The position numbers and the translations under genes are program-made. A DNA stretch of 62,530 nucleotides from an uncultured Alphaproteobacteria bacterium (GTDB taxonomy: Bacteria > Pseudomonadota > Alphaproteobacteria > HIMB59 > GCA-002718135). Below are positions 24,769-36,582 of this stretch, in pieces. The notes beneath the pieces were generated by a model that saw only the letters and a program-made list of their open reading frames with translations, had not been told where the DNA came from and ran no database searches. The stretch spans positions 1-62,530 of the forward strand of contig CACMQS010000003.1 of the NCBI GenBank assembly GCA_902615845.1. Direction: 5' to 3'. Positions within the stretch are counted from its first letter, which is position 1; the number at the start of each line of letters is the position of its first letter.

Positions 24769-26137
24769 TGCTTATTTTTTCTAAAATGAACTTTTTTACA
24801 TCCATAGTACTATTGGGTAATATAGTCATCTTTTCTTCTTTATCAAAGAGATTGCTCAATTCTTTTGGTATATCAATTTCTTTATTAATTGCTTTATTCA
24901 CAGCATTGTCAAATTTTGCAGGATGTGCACAAACCAAAGATACCCAGGCTTCATCATCTTTTTTATCTAATAATACTTTTAGTCCTGTCGCAGTATGTGG
25001 ATCAGCAATATAATTATATTTTTCATATACATGTTTAATTGTTTCCAGAGTCTGGTTATCATCAATTGAGGAGGCCTTATATATTTGCTGAAACTTAGCT
25101 AAAACAGAGTCATCAAATTGATAAAAACCTTTTGATGAAAAGCTTTCAAATACTTCATTTACTCTTTTGCTATCTCTATTTAGGCTTTCAAAAATTTGCC
25201 TCTCAAAGTTACTTGAAACTTGTATATCCATACTAGGGCTATATGTTTGAGAAACAGATTTTTTTTTCATTTCTCCAGTATCTACTATGGACTTCAAGAT
25301 ATCATTAGAGTTAGTTGCAATATGTAAATGACCAATAGGTAATCCCATTTGTTTAGCAACAAAAGCAGAAAAAATATTGCCAAAATTTCCCGAAGGAACA
25401 ATAAAATTTATTTGATGCTTATCAGTTTGTAAATAAGACCAAAAATAATAAACTACTTGCGCAATTAATCGTGCCCAATTTATAGAGTTTACAGCAGTTA
25501 AAGATGTAGACTGTTGTATTTCATCATCAACAAATAATTCTTTGACAATTTTTTGACAATCATCAAAATTACCATCTATAGCAATATTAAAAATATTCTT
25601 ATCAATTACTGTGGTCATTTGTTTTTGTTGAATAGGTGATACTTTATTATGAGGATGTAGAATAAATACATTTATATCTTTTTTTGATTTAAAAGAATGA
25701 ATTGCAGCTGAGCCAGTATCACCAGAAGTTGCACCTAAAATAGTAATTTTTTTTGGAGAAATCTCTAAACTTGTAGAAAATAAGTTACCAAGAAATTGTA
25801 AAGCATAATCTTTAAAAGCATAAGTGGGTCCATAAATTAATTCTAATAAAAATTTATTATTTTCTAATTCTACTAATGGAGCTATTTTTTCATGATTAAA
25901 ATTTGCATAAGTTTCATTTAAAATTTTTTGTAATTCTAATTTTTCTATATTTTCAATTACATAAGGAAAAATAATTTCGCATGCCACTTGTTCATATGAT
26001 TTATTTTTTAAACTTAGTAAGTCTATTTTGGGCCAGCTTTGGGGTAAATATAGACCGCCATCTCTTGATAATCCTTGATAAAGAATGTCGTTGAATGATC
26101 TGCTTAGAGAATCATCTCTTGTGCTTAAATATTTCAT
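24761..26137 (-). CDS. thrC: Threonine synthase
   Basis: A 458-residue PLP enzyme converting O-phosphohomoserine to threonine. The N terminus YLSTRD and the PLP lysine K109 in GPTYAFKDYALQFLG are diagnostic, with LGATSGDTGSAAIHSF near 153-168 for phosphate binding. Length matches the fungal/proteobacterial class II form. The ATG overlaps the stop of the M32 gene by one base (TAATG) and its own 3' end overlaps the M16 gene. Confidence 0.93.
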   Translation of the reverse strand: MKYLSTRDDSLSRSFNDILYQGLSRDGGLYLPQSWPKIDLLSLKNKSYEQVACEIIFPYVIENIEKLELQKILNETYANFNHEKIAPLVELENNKFLLELIYGPTYAFKDYALQFLGNLFSTSLEISPKKITILGATSGDTGSAAIHSFKSKKDINVFILHPHNKVSPIQQKQMTTVIDKNIFNIAIDGNFDDCQKIVKELFVDDEIQQSTSLTAVNSINWARLIAQVVYYFWSYLQTDKHQINFIVPSGNFGNIFSAFVAKQMGLPIGHLHIATNSNDILKSIVDTGEMKKKSVSQTYSPSMDIQVSSNFERQIFESLNRDSKRVNEVFESFSSKGFYQFDDSVLAKFQQIYKASSIDDNQTLETIKHVYEKYNYIADPHTATGLKVLLDKKDDEAWVSLVCAHPAKFDNAVNKAINKEIDIPKELSNLFDKEEKMTILPNSTMDVKKFILEKISNA

Positions 26138-27615
26138 TAAAGATAGCGATTAGTAATATATTCTTTGAAATATTTAGCATTTAAAGGCGACTTTGTAACC
26201 TGTTCTAAAACCTCATTAGTTGAAAAAAAACTAGCTTTTTCATGAATATTTTTTTTAAGCCAATTTACTAAATTTGAAAATTCACCATTTTCTATTTCCT
26301 GATCTAATTCCTTTTGATCAGTTCTCAATTGAGAAGCAAATTGAGCGGCAGTGAGTGCTCCTAATGAATATGTTGGAAAGTATCCAAATAATCCGGCAAA
26401 CCAATGAATATCTTGTAAACATCCATCAGTGTCTTTATTTATCGATAAATTAAATAATTTATTAAATTCATCATTCCAAGCATCTGGAATGTCTGCAATA
26501 TTTATTTCATTGTTAAAAATTTTTCTTTCTAAATTAAATCTTAATATAATATGCAAGGGATAGGTTAGTTCATCCGACTCAACTCTTATAAACGATTTAT
26601 TTACTCGAGTGCCTAATTTGTAAAGATTGTCTGGATTTGTAGCTTTGTCTTTAATATTAAATTTTTTATTTAAAGTATTAGATAAAAATTTTTTAAAAGC
26701 TAAAGATCTAGTGATTTGCATTTCAATTAATAGTGATTGACTTTCATGCATGGCCATACCTCTAGATTTACCTGCTGGCTGATGCATCCAATCTTTTGGT
26801 AGGTTTAGCTCATATAATGCATGTCCAGTTTCATGCATAACACCATCTAAAGATGAAAATGGATTTTCATTATTATATCTAGTTGTAATTCTAACATCAT
26901 TTGTAGATCCTCCACAAAAAGGGTGAACACTTTTATCAAGTCTTCCTCTTGTAAAATCAAAACCTATTTGTTTCATTATATATTCAGAAATATTTTTCTG
27001 CTTTTCTTCATCAATACTTGTTTTAAATTGAAATGTTTCTTCTTTTTTTTGCTTATCAATAATTTTATCAATAAGTGGTGTAAGAAATTTTTGTAAATCA
27101 CTAAATACTTCAGATATTTTATTTTCTTCTGAAGAAGGTTCAAATTTATTTATTAGTGCCTCATAAGGAGAAACTTTAAAAGTTTCCCCTAGAATATTTG
27201 CTTCTTCTTTTGTTAAATTTATAAGTTCTTCTAAGTCTTTTTTTACTAAATTAAAATCTGACTTTTCCCTTGCCTCTTGCCAAACACCTTCACATTTAGC
27301 TGAAGATTTTGAAATTTTTTCTACAAGCTCCGTTGGAATAGCAGAAGCTAATTTATATTCTCTATCCATTTCATTTAAGTTTTTCTGATCATTGTTATTT
27401 AGATTAAGATTCTTTGAGTCTTCAATTAAATCACCAACTTCAGAAGATGAAATTTTACTATGACTAAGTTTTGATAAATAGGCTAATTGATCTGATCTTT
27501 GATCTCTTGAGCTACTCGGCATCATTGTTGCCATATCCCAGTGCAAAATACCTGCAATATCTGATGTCAGTGAAGCTTCATTAAAGATCTCTTTTAGTTT
27601 TAAATATGTTTTCAT
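26137..27615 (-). CDS. Carboxypeptidase Taq (M32) metallopeptidase
   Basis: A 492-residue M32 carboxypeptidase. The metal motif is H261-E-T-G-H265 with MHESQSLLIEMQ about 25 residues later supplying the third ligand, and HPFCGGSTNDVRITTRY upstream, all hallmark M32 signatures. It removes C-terminal residues from peptides in the cytoplasm. It sits between surf1 and thrC in the extended cytochrome oxidase block, overlapping surf1 by 4 bp (ATGA). Confidence 0.92.
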   Translation of the reverse strand: MKTYLKLKEIFNEASLTSDIAGILHWDMATMMPSSSRDQRSDQLAYLSKLSHSKISSSEVGDLIEDSKNLNLNNNDQKNLNEMDREYKLASAIPTELVEKISKSSAKCEGVWQEAREKSDFNLVKKDLEELINLTKEEANILGETFKVSPYEALINKFEPSSEENKISEVFSDLQKFLTPLIDKIIDKQKKEETFQFKTSIDEEKQKNISEYIMKQIGFDFTRGRLDKSVHPFCGGSTNDVRITTRYNNENPFSSLDGVMHETGHALYELNLPKDWMHQPAGKSRGMAMHESQSLLIEMQITRSLAFKKFLSNTLNKKFNIKDKATNPDNLYKLGTRVNKSFIRVESDELTYPLHIILRFNLERKIFNNEINIADIPDAWNDEFNKLFNLSINKDTDGCLQDIHWFAGLFGYFPTYSLGALTAAQFASQLRTDQKELDQEIENGEFSNLVNWLKKNIHEKASFFSTNEVLEQVTKSPLNAKYFKEYITNRYL

Positions 27616-28301
27616 TTTTTTTTCCTAAATAAATAAATTATAAAAATAATCAAAAAAGAAAAACTCATCAAAAACCATGTAATTGCATACTGCAAATGAT
27701 TATTTGAAAAATTATGATTTTGAGATGATGGTAATAAGAAATTCTCTGCATAATTGCTCATATTTTTAATAAAAAATTTCTGATTGATCTTAACATTTAA
27801 GAAAGTTTGAATTTGCTCCAAATCATAATAATACCATTCATTTGAAGAGATAGAATTCTCGGGAGTAAACATCTTTTTTTGAGTTGGATATCTGATATAT
27901 CCTAGAATTTCAGCATTAATTATTTCATTATTATCTTTAAAATAATCATATCTACTTTGCTCAAACCAACCTTCATCGATTAAATAATTATTACCATGAT
28001 TATCTAAAAGTAAACTAGCTATTCTAACACCAGAAATCCCATTCAATGTTTTAGCAGGGAAAAAAATTTTTTTACTTCTGTCAACAGTTCCAAAAGTTAT
28101 AACTTTAGTAAACTCATCAATGTTTGGATACTTCATTTTTCCCATTGAAAGTGAAAGTGGTTTTTGATCCTTTAGTTCATTAAATTCGGCTATAATTTTC
28201 TCTTTCCATTCCAGTCTTTGCAATTGCCAAATTCCTAAAAATATTGTCAGCGCAATACAAAATAAACTAAATAAAAAAAATTTTATTGGAAAATTTTTAA
28301 T
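27612..28301 (-). CDS. SURF1 family cytochrome oxidase assembly protein
   Basis: An inner-membrane assembly factor with two membrane segments. From the TTG at 28223 the ORF is 203 residues and would lack the first helix. The frame stays open upstream to the cox3 stop, and codons there encode a hydrophobic helix followed by LGIWQLQRLEWKE, the conserved SURF1 start of the GxWQxxRxxWK type. I therefore extend it to 28301 (229 residues), although no ATG exists; ATT directly after the cox3 TAA, ATA, or CTG would be the initiators. The C-terminal helix (YAITWFLMSFSFLIIFIIYL) and RKKK end are normal. Confidence 0.75.
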   Translation of the reverse strand: MKNFPIKFFLFSLFCIALTIFLGIWQLQRLEWKEKIIAEFNELKDQKPLSLSMGKMKYPNIDEFTKVITFGTVDRSKKIFFPAKTLNGISGVRIASLLLDNHGNNYLIDEGWFEQSRYDYFKDNNEIINAEILGYIRYPTQKKMFTPENSISSNEWYYYDLEQIQTFLNVKINQKFFIKNMSNYAENFLLPSSQNHNFSNNHLQYAITWFLMSFSFLIIFIIYLFRKKK

Positions 28302-29147
28302 TTATGCACCCCAAACGTAAACGCAGACAAACAAGAACAACCAAACTACGTCAACAAAGTGCCAGTACCATGCTGCAGCTTCTAAACCAAAATGCCTATC
28401 TGGGGTAAAATGATTTTTATAAACACGATACAAACAAACAGCTAAGAATGCTGTACCAACCATTACATGAAACCCATGAAAACCAGTAGCCATATAAAAT
28501 ACTGATGGATAAATTCCATCAGTAAAACTAAAATAATGATGAGCTGCCTCATAATATTCTACACCCTGCATAAATGAGAAGAAAATTCCAAGACCAACAG
28601 TACACCATAATGCCTGAATGGCTTGCTCTCTATGACCTTCTCTGACAGCATGGTGAGCCCATGTACAAGTAGTACCTGACATTAATAATATTAATGTATT
28701 TAAAAAAGGAACATCAAGCGGATCAAAAGTTTTAATACCCTCTGGTGGCCAAATTCCAACAGCGCCATTGCTGTCAAAAGTTTCTGAGAATTCCTCTATA
28801 GGTAATTTAGGTGTTAAACTTGCATCAAAGAAAGCCCAGAAGAAAGCAACAAAGAACATTACTTCTGATGCAATAAAAAGTGCCATTCCATATCTTAGTC
28901 CCAGCTCTACAACAGGTGTATGAACTTTTTGGAAAGTTGATTCTTTAATTACATCTCTCCACCAAAGAAACATAATAGTTAACAAACCGATAGTTCCAAG
29001 AATTAAAAGCCAAGAAGTTCCATAATGCATATAAAATACAAGACCAGCAGCCATTGCAAGACCAGCTATTGATGATAAGAATGGAAGAGGACTTGGGTCA
29101 ACCAAGTGATATGGATGTTTCTGCCCTGTTGTTGATTTATTAGCCAT
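28302..29147 (-). CDS. ctaE: Cytochrome c oxidase subunit III
   Basis: A 281-residue integral membrane protein with seven helices. HPYHLVDPSPLPF at the N terminus, WWRDVIKEST, GLRYGMALFIASEVMFF and the closing AAWYWHFVDVVWLFLFVCVY are classical COX3 motifs. It supports subunit I in the aa3-type terminal oxidase. It starts 3 bp after the ctaG stop and its TAA abuts the surf1 frame. Confidence 0.95.
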   Translation of the reverse strand: MANKSTTGQKHPYHLVDPSPLPFLSSIAGLAMAAGLVFYMHYGTSWLLILGTIGLLTIMFLWWRDVIKESTFQKVHTPVVELGLRYGMALFIASEVMFFVAFFWAFFDASLTPKLPIEEFSETFDSNGAVGIWPPEGIKTFDPLDVPFLNTLILLMSGTTCTWAHHAVREGHREQAIQALWCTVGLGIFFSFMQGVEYYEAAHHYFSFTDGIYPSVFYMATGFHGFHVMVGTAFLAVCLYRVYKNHFTPDRHFGLEAAAWYWHFVDVVWLFLFVCVYVWGA

Positions 29148-29150
29148 TGA

Positions 29151-29666
29151 TTATTCTATATATTTAAAAAAGGTATATGACAATGTTATCTCTTCAACAT
29201 CTTTCATTGTTGGATCTTCGTTAATTGAAGGGTCTATATAAAACACTACAGGCATTTCAACTGTTTCTCCTGGTTTCAAAGCCTGCTTTTCGAAACAGAA
29301 ACACTGTGTTTTAATAAAATATGGACCTACCTTTTCTGGTAGAACATTAAATGTCGCAGTTCCGATTGTTTCTACGTCAGATTGATTAGTAGCTTTATAA
29401 TTAACGAGTTTATTTTCACCAACTTTAAATTTAATATTTTCTGGTGCAGTAAATGTCCAATTTATACTATCATTAACATCAGCATTAAATTTAAGATCAA
29501 TATCTCTTTCTAAAATTGATGATGAGAGGAACTCAGATGTACTTGTCTTACCACCATAACCAGTAACTCGACAGAATAAGTCATATAGGGGTACCGAGAA
29601 AGCAACTAAAGTAATCATTGTTAAAACAATTAATGATAATCCTAAAGCTGTTCTAGTATTTGTCAT
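29151..29666 (-). CDS. ctaG: Cytochrome c oxidase assembly protein CtaG/Cox11
   Basis: A 171-residue copper chaperone with one N-terminal membrane helix (ALGLSLIVLTMITLVAFSVP) and a periplasmic immunoglobulin-like domain. The copper-binding pair is C122-x-C124 in KTQCFCFEKQ; PLYDLFCRVTGYGG is also typical. It delivers copper to the CuB site of subunit I. The start codon shares its A with the TAA of the small upstream gene (TAATG), showing tight coupling. Confidence 0.93.
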   Translation of the reverse strand: MTNTRTALGLSLIVLTMITLVAFSVPLYDLFCRVTGYGGKTSTSEFLSSSILERDIDLKFNADVNDSINWTFTAPENIKFKVGENKLVNYKATNQSDVETIGTATFNVLPEKVGPYFIKTQCFCFEKQALKPGETVEMPVVFYIDPSINEDPTMKDVEEITLSYTFFKYIE

Positions 29667-29773
29667 TATACTCCAAAAATATTAGCCTTAAATAGAGTCC
29701 ACAAATAAAAGAATGCGACAATACAAAGTAGGATAATTAAAGTGATAATATTTTTTTTTCTTCTATTTTTCAT
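29666..29773 (-). CDS. Small single-helix membrane protein in cox operon (CoxF-like)
   Basis: A 35-residue ORF too short for most callers. It starts MKNRRKKNIITL and runs through one hydrophobic helix (LIILLCIVAFFYLWTLF) to NIFGV. Its ATG overlaps the ctaB stop (ATGA) and its TAA overlaps the ctaG start (TAATG), so it is almost certainly translated. Alphaproteobacteria usually carry a small membrane protein at this exact position (CoxF). The positive N terminus predicts N-in topology. Exact role in oxidase assembly is unknown. Confidence 0.8.
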   Translation of the reverse strand: MKNRRKKNIITLIILLCIVAFFYLWTLFKANIFGV

Positions 29774-30690
29774 CTTAATACTACATGATCAATCAACAAT
29801 GCTGAAAATAAACTGAATAAGTAAAGGATTGAAATAGCAAAAAATTTTAATCCTTCAGAGTTAGGTATGGATTTTTTTTCTTTAGATTTTTTTAACTTTA
29901 AAGAACTATTAAATAATAATAAATTTAATATGGAAACTATAGTTAAGTATATTATTCCAACTTTACTATCTAAATACGGAAGATAACTCGATAGAATTAA
30001 TATTACAGCATAATAAACAATTTGTCTTTTTGTATCATCAATACTACTCACGTTTGGTAACATAGGCACGTTAGCATTTTTATAATCATTATATCTATAT
30101 ACTGATAAGGCCCAAAAATGCGGGGGAGTCCAAAAAAATATAATAATAAATAAACTAATTGGTAAAAAACTTAATTCAGGAACAACTGCAGTCCATCCAA
30201 TAATTGGAGGAATTGCTCCAGCTGCGCCTCCAATAACTATGTTTAATGAAGTTGTTCGTTTAAGCCAAAATGTATAAATAAATACATAAAAAAGAATTGT
30301 AAAAAGAAGTAAGCTTGTTGCTAATGAATTTGAGAACCATTGCATCAAAATTAAAGAAATAGTACCTGTTAATATTCCTACAACTAGTGCCTCATTTTTT
30401 GAAACTACTCCAAGTGGAATTGGTCTTAGTTTTGTTCTTTCCATAGTTTTATCAATGTCTTCATCAAACCACATATTAATTGCAGCTGAAGAACCAGCTC
30501 CTAAAGCAATAGCAACTATTACAAGAAAACTATTTAGAACTGTTATCTGCCCAGGTGCCAAAAACATTCCAACAAACGCTGTAAAGATAACCAAGGACAT
30601 AACCCTTGGTTTCATTAGTTCGTAATAACCTTTAAATTTTCTTAAAAGAAAATTATTGCTATAACCAGCTTCTAAGGATTTAGCATCCAC
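29770..30690 (-). CDS. ctaB: Protoheme IX farnesyltransferase
   Basis: A 306-residue UbiA-superfamily prenyltransferase with about nine helices, making heme O from heme B for the oxidase. The first aspartate motif is NMWFDEDIDKTMERTKLRP near 75-93; YELMKPRVMSLVIFTAFVGM near the N terminus and FFWTPPHFWALS near 185-196 are characteristic. It lies 5 bp after ctaD and overlaps the small CoxF-like gene by 4 bp. Confidence 0.94.
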   Translation of the reverse strand: MDAKSLEAGYSNNFLLRKFKGYYELMKPRVMSLVIFTAFVGMFLAPGQITVLNSFLVIVAIALGAGSSAAINMWFDEDIDKTMERTKLRPIPLGVVSKNEALVVGILTGTISLILMQWFSNSLATSLLLFTILFYVFIYTFWLKRTTSLNIVIGGAAGAIPPIIGWTAVVPELSFLPISLFIIIFFWTPPHFWALSVYRYNDYKNANVPMLPNVSSIDDTKRQIVYYAVILILSSYLPYLDSKVGIIYLTIVSILNLLLFNSSLKLKKSKEKKSIPNSEGLKFFAISILYLFSLFSALLIDHVVLR

Positions 30691-30695
30691 TTATA

Positions 30696-33105
<2,410 letters not shown>

Positions 33106-33203
33106 CTTAATAAGTTATTCTATACACTAATAAATAAATTATTCAGTAAATTAACCAGTGATTTAGAGGCAAAATTCTAGGACAGGTTGTCGCTCATTAT
33201 GCT

Positions 33204-33935
33204 TTATTCAATAACCGATTGAATAGAAAAAATTGCAGCTGTAGTTGCAGTGTCTGATCGAAGAATTCTTTTTCCCAAAGAGACGGATATACATGAAGGC
33301 AAAGAAGAGATGGTTCTTCGTTCCTTTTCAGAGAAACCGCCTTCGGGTCCAATAATGACAGACCATTTTTTGTATTTTTTTGTTTCATTAATTAATGCAT
33401 TGTAAATAGTGGGTAAATTTTCATTTCCTTCGTCACAAAATACTAACCCCCTATCAAATGGAAAATTGTTAACTAAATCATCTAGTTTAATTATTTTATC
33501 TAAAGTCGGAATTGACAATCTCTCAGATTGTTCTGATGCTTCAATCATATTTAATTCAAAATTTTTAAAATTTATCTTTGATTGATTTGTATATTCTGTC
33601 AAAATTGGAATAAATCTAGAGATGCCAAGCTCGGTAGCTTTTTGAATGGTGATATTCATTCTATAAGATTTGATTGGAGCAAATATTAGCCATAAATCAG
33701 ATTCTTGAGGAATATCTTTCAATTTGTTTAGTATTTGTAAAACAATGTTATCTCTATTGATAGAAATTACTTTAGATAGCCATTCACCTGTCAAACCATC
33801 GAATAAATTTATGTTATCTTCTTTTTTGATTCTTAGAACATTTTTCAAAAAGTGGTGCTGCTTATTTTTTATATAAATTAAATTATTGGCTGATAATTTT
33901 TTTGATACAAATAATCGTGTTTTAGACATTTTCAT
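33204..33935 (-). CDS. rsmE: 16S rRNA (uracil(1498)-N(3))-methyltransferase
   Basis: A 243-residue SPOUT-class methyltransferase. The N-terminal PUA-like part has RLFVSKKL and HHFLKNVLRIKKED; the knot region has KATELGISRFIPILTEY, VIIGPEGGFSEKE and SLGKRILRSDTATTAA, all RsmE signatures. It methylates U1498 of 16S rRNA. It is divergent from the ubiA-type gene with a 35-bp spacer. Confidence 0.93.
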   Translation of the reverse strand: MKMSKTRLFVSKKLSANNLIYIKNKQHHFLKNVLRIKKEDNINLFDGLTGEWLSKVISINRDNIVLQILNKLKDIPQESDLWLIFAPIKSYRMNITIQKATELGISRFIPILTEYTNQSKINFKNFELNMIEASEQSERLSIPTLDKIIKLDDLVNNFPFDRGLVFCDEGNENLPTIYNALINETKKYKKWSVIIGPEGGFSEKERRTISSLPSCISVSLGKRILRSDTATTAAIFSIQSVIE

Positions 33936-33970
33936 TACAATAGTTTAGAATTATAACATTATATTCATAT

Positions 33971-34834
33971 ATGTGGGATAACTTAGTTGTAAAAAAAATA
34001 TTTGATTACTGCGAGTTAATCAGACTTAACAAACCTATTGGCTTCCTTCTATTAATGTGGCCTTGCTGGTTTGGTTTAGCGATACTAAAAATTGAAACTT
34101 CTAAACTAATATTTTGGTATTTACTTTTTTTAATTGGTTCTTTTTTAATGAGAAGTGCAGGTTGTATAATTAATGATATCATTGATATTGATTTTGATCA
34201 AAAAGTTACACGTACCAAATTTAGACCTTTAGCATCAAAAAAAATTTCTATTACTGAAGCGATATTAATATTAATAATATTATTGGTAATTAGTTTTTTC
34301 ATTCTTCTCGAGTTTAATTTTAATTCAATTGTATTGGGTTTGTTAAGTGTGCCATTTGTTATTTTATATCCTTTTATGAAAAGAATTACTTTCTTCCCAC
34401 AATTATACCTTGGAATTATTTTTAGTTGGGGGGTGCTAATAGTTTCAATGCAATTTAATACACGAATTACATTCGATTTTCTTTTATTGTATTTTGTGTG
34501 TATATTTTGGACATTAGCTTATGATACTATTTATGCCTACCAAGATAAGGCAGATGATATTTTAAATAAGATCAAATCTACTGCAGTTTATTTTGATAAA
34601 AATGGTAAAAGATTTGTTCAAACATGCTATCTTATTATCTTAATTATATTGTCTTATTTTGTATGGAATTCCTCAAATTTTTTACTAAGTTCAATTATTA
34701 TAGCAACTATTGCAATTTGTACGTATATAGCACTCCAGAAATGGGATATAACATCACCTTCAAGCTCAAATTATTATTTCAGACAAAATAATATTTTTGC
34801 AATAATGTTGTTTATACTTTTACAAACTTTTTAA
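33971..34834 (+). CDS. ubiA: 4-hydroxybenzoate polyprenyltransferase
   Basis: A 287-residue membrane prenyltransferase for ubiquinone. RLNKPIGFLLLMWPCWFGLA near 18-37, the aspartate motif NDIIDIDFDQKVTRTKFRP near 68-87, and the second one AYQDKADD near 187-196 identify UbiA. It attaches a polyprenyl chain to 4-hydroxybenzoate. The stop overlaps the MsbA-like start by one base. An RsmE/UbiA divergent pair is common in alphaproteobacteria. Confidence 0.92.
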   Translation: MWDNLVVKKIFDYCELIRLNKPIGFLLLMWPCWFGLAILKIETSKLIFWYLLFLIGSFLMRSAGCIINDIIDIDFDQKVTRTKFRPLASKKISITEAILILIILLVISFFILLEFNFNSIVLGLLSVPFVILYPFMKRITFFPQLYLGIIFSWGVLIVSMQFNTRITFDFLLLYFVCIFWTLAYDTIYAYQDKADDILNKIKSTAVYFDKNGKRFVQTCYLIILIILSYFVWNSSNFLLSSIIIATIAICTYIALQKWDITSPSSSNYYFRQNNIFAIMLFILLQTF

Positions 34835-36582
34835 TGTCCTCAGAAAAAAAACAATCAGTTACTTCAAGAATAGTATTTCAATATTTAATGAGTCATAAAC
34901 TCAAAATAATTTTAGCTTTATTTATGATGGTTATTTCAGCAGCAGCAACAGGTTTACATGCTTGGTTAGTAAGACCTGCACTTGATGAAGTCTTAATCAA
35001 AGGTAATAAAGAAATGTTATTTTTAATTCCAATTGCAATAATTATAGTGACCCTCTGTAAAGGATTGGCAACGTATACTCACTCTTATCAAATGAGTAAA
35101 GTTGCACATTCTATTATTGCAAAACTTCAAACTCAGATGTTTGAAAAACTAATGTATTTAAATATGAAATTTTATAATGATAGTAAGTCAGGTAATTTAA
35201 TTTCAAGACTCATCAATGATACTTACTACTTAAGACTTGCAATAGTTAAATCTGTAACAGGAATTATAAAAGATGTTTTAGTTATTATTTTTTTACTAGG
35301 TAATATGTTTTACCAAAGTTGGGCCCTAACTCTTTTTGCTTTTTTTGCATTCCCTTTAGCGATCTGGCCCATAAGAAAAATTGGGAAGAGTATAAGAAAA
35401 ATTACTTACACTATCCAAAATGAAATTGCAGTTTTTTCCAATGTGTTAGCTGAGAGCATTAAAGGAATTAGACAAGTAAAAGCATACTCAAGAGAAAACT
35501 ATGAAAAACAAAGAGCTTTTGAAACAATTAGTTTCATTCAAAAATATTTTACAAAATCTGCTTTTATTAGCAATCGCTTAAGCCCTTTAATGGAATTTAT
35601 TGGAAGTTTAGCTGTAGCACTCTCAATTTATGCTGGGGGTATTTTTGTCTTAAACGAAAGTATGACTACAGGCCAATTTATGAGTTTTTTAGTAAGTCTT
35701 CTTCTGGCTTATCAACCAGTAAAGGCACTTGGAAATCTAAATATTAGTGTCCAAGAAGGCCTAGCTGGAGCTGAGAGAATATTTAAACTTTTAGATACAA
35801 GCGAAAAAAATATGGAAAATATTTCTCCAAAAAAAACTATAGATCTAGATGGAGACATTGTTTTTAAAGATGTTTCATTTGCATATAACGATAATACAGT
35901 ACTTGATAAAATAAGTTTAAAAATACCAAAAGGAAAAAAAGTTGCATTAGTTGGCTTATCTGGATCTGGTAAATCAACGATAGCAAATATAATTTTGCGA
36001 TTATATGATAATTATTCAGGTTCTATATTAATTAATTCTAAAGATATAAAAGAATTAGATCTGACAGATGTAAGAAATAGTGTTTCAATAGTAACTCAAG
36101 AAACAATTTTATTTAATGAGAGTATATTTAACAATATTAAGTATGGAAACCTTAAAGCAACTGATGAAGAGATTAGTTTAGTCGCTAAAAATGCTGGGGT
36201 GAGTAGTTTTTCAGAAGAATTGGATCAAAAACTAGACACTGTTATTGGAGAAAACGGTATAAAATTATCAGGTGGACAACGACAAAGAATTGCTATTGCC
36301 CGAGCTCTAATAAAAGATGCGCCACTTTTAATTATGGATGAAGCTACATCTTCTTTAGATAACATAACTGAAAATAAAATTCATGAAACAATAAATGGTC
36401 TTATGAATAATAAAACCAAATTAATAATTGCACATAGATTAAGCACAATAGAAGACGCAGACATTATCTACGTTTTAGATAAAGGCAAAATTGAAAGTCA
36501 TGGAAAACATGAAGAGTTAATTTCTAAATCAACCATTTATAAAAAATTACAACTAAGAGAACAGTTGGAAAATGAGTTTTAA
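34834..36582 (+). CDS. msbA: MsbA-like lipid A/lipid ABC exporter
   Basis: A 582-residue half-transporter: six membrane helices in residues ~20-310, then an ATPase domain with VGLSGSGKST near 369-378, LSGGQRQRIAIARAL and LLIMDEATSSLD. It forms a homodimer that flips lipid A-core across the inner membrane. Placement directly before the DUF374 acyltransferase, waaA, lpxK and the lauroyl transferase gene supports the MsbA role over drug export. Confidence 0.88.
   Translation: MSSEKKQSVTSRIVFQYLMSHKLKIILALFMMVISAAATGLHAWLVRPALDEVLIKGNKEMLFLIPIAIIIVTLCKGLATYTHSYQMSKVAHSIIAKLQTQMFEKLMYLNMKFYNDSKSGNLISRLINDTYYLRLAIVKSVTGIIKDVLVIIFLLGNMFYQSWALTLFAFFAFPLAIWPIRKIGKSIRKITYTIQNEIAVFSNVLAESIKGIRQVKAYSRENYEKQRAFETISFIQKYFTKSAFISNRLSPLMEFIGSLAVALSIYAGGIFVLNESMTTGQFMSFLVSLLLAYQPVKALGNLNISVQEGLAGAERIFKLLDTSEKNMENISPKKTIDLDGDIVFKDVSFAYNDNTVLDKISLKIPKGKKVALVGLSGSGKSTIANIILRLYDNYSGSILINSKDIKELDLTDVRNSVSIVTQETILFNESIFNNIKYGNLKATDEEISLVAKNAGVSSFSEELDQKLDTVIGENGIKLSGGQRQRIAIARALIKDAPLLIMDEATSSLDNITENKIHETINGLMNNKTKLIIAHRLSTIEDADIIYVLDKGKIESHGKHEELISKSTIYKKLQLREQLENEF

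Noticed and set aside
33181..33191. GACA-ggt-TGTC inverted repeat near the rsmE stop, upstream of ctaC
   Set aside because: Four-base arms are short and it lies partly at the coding end of the upstream gene side; no second copy or promoter alignment supports an operator.
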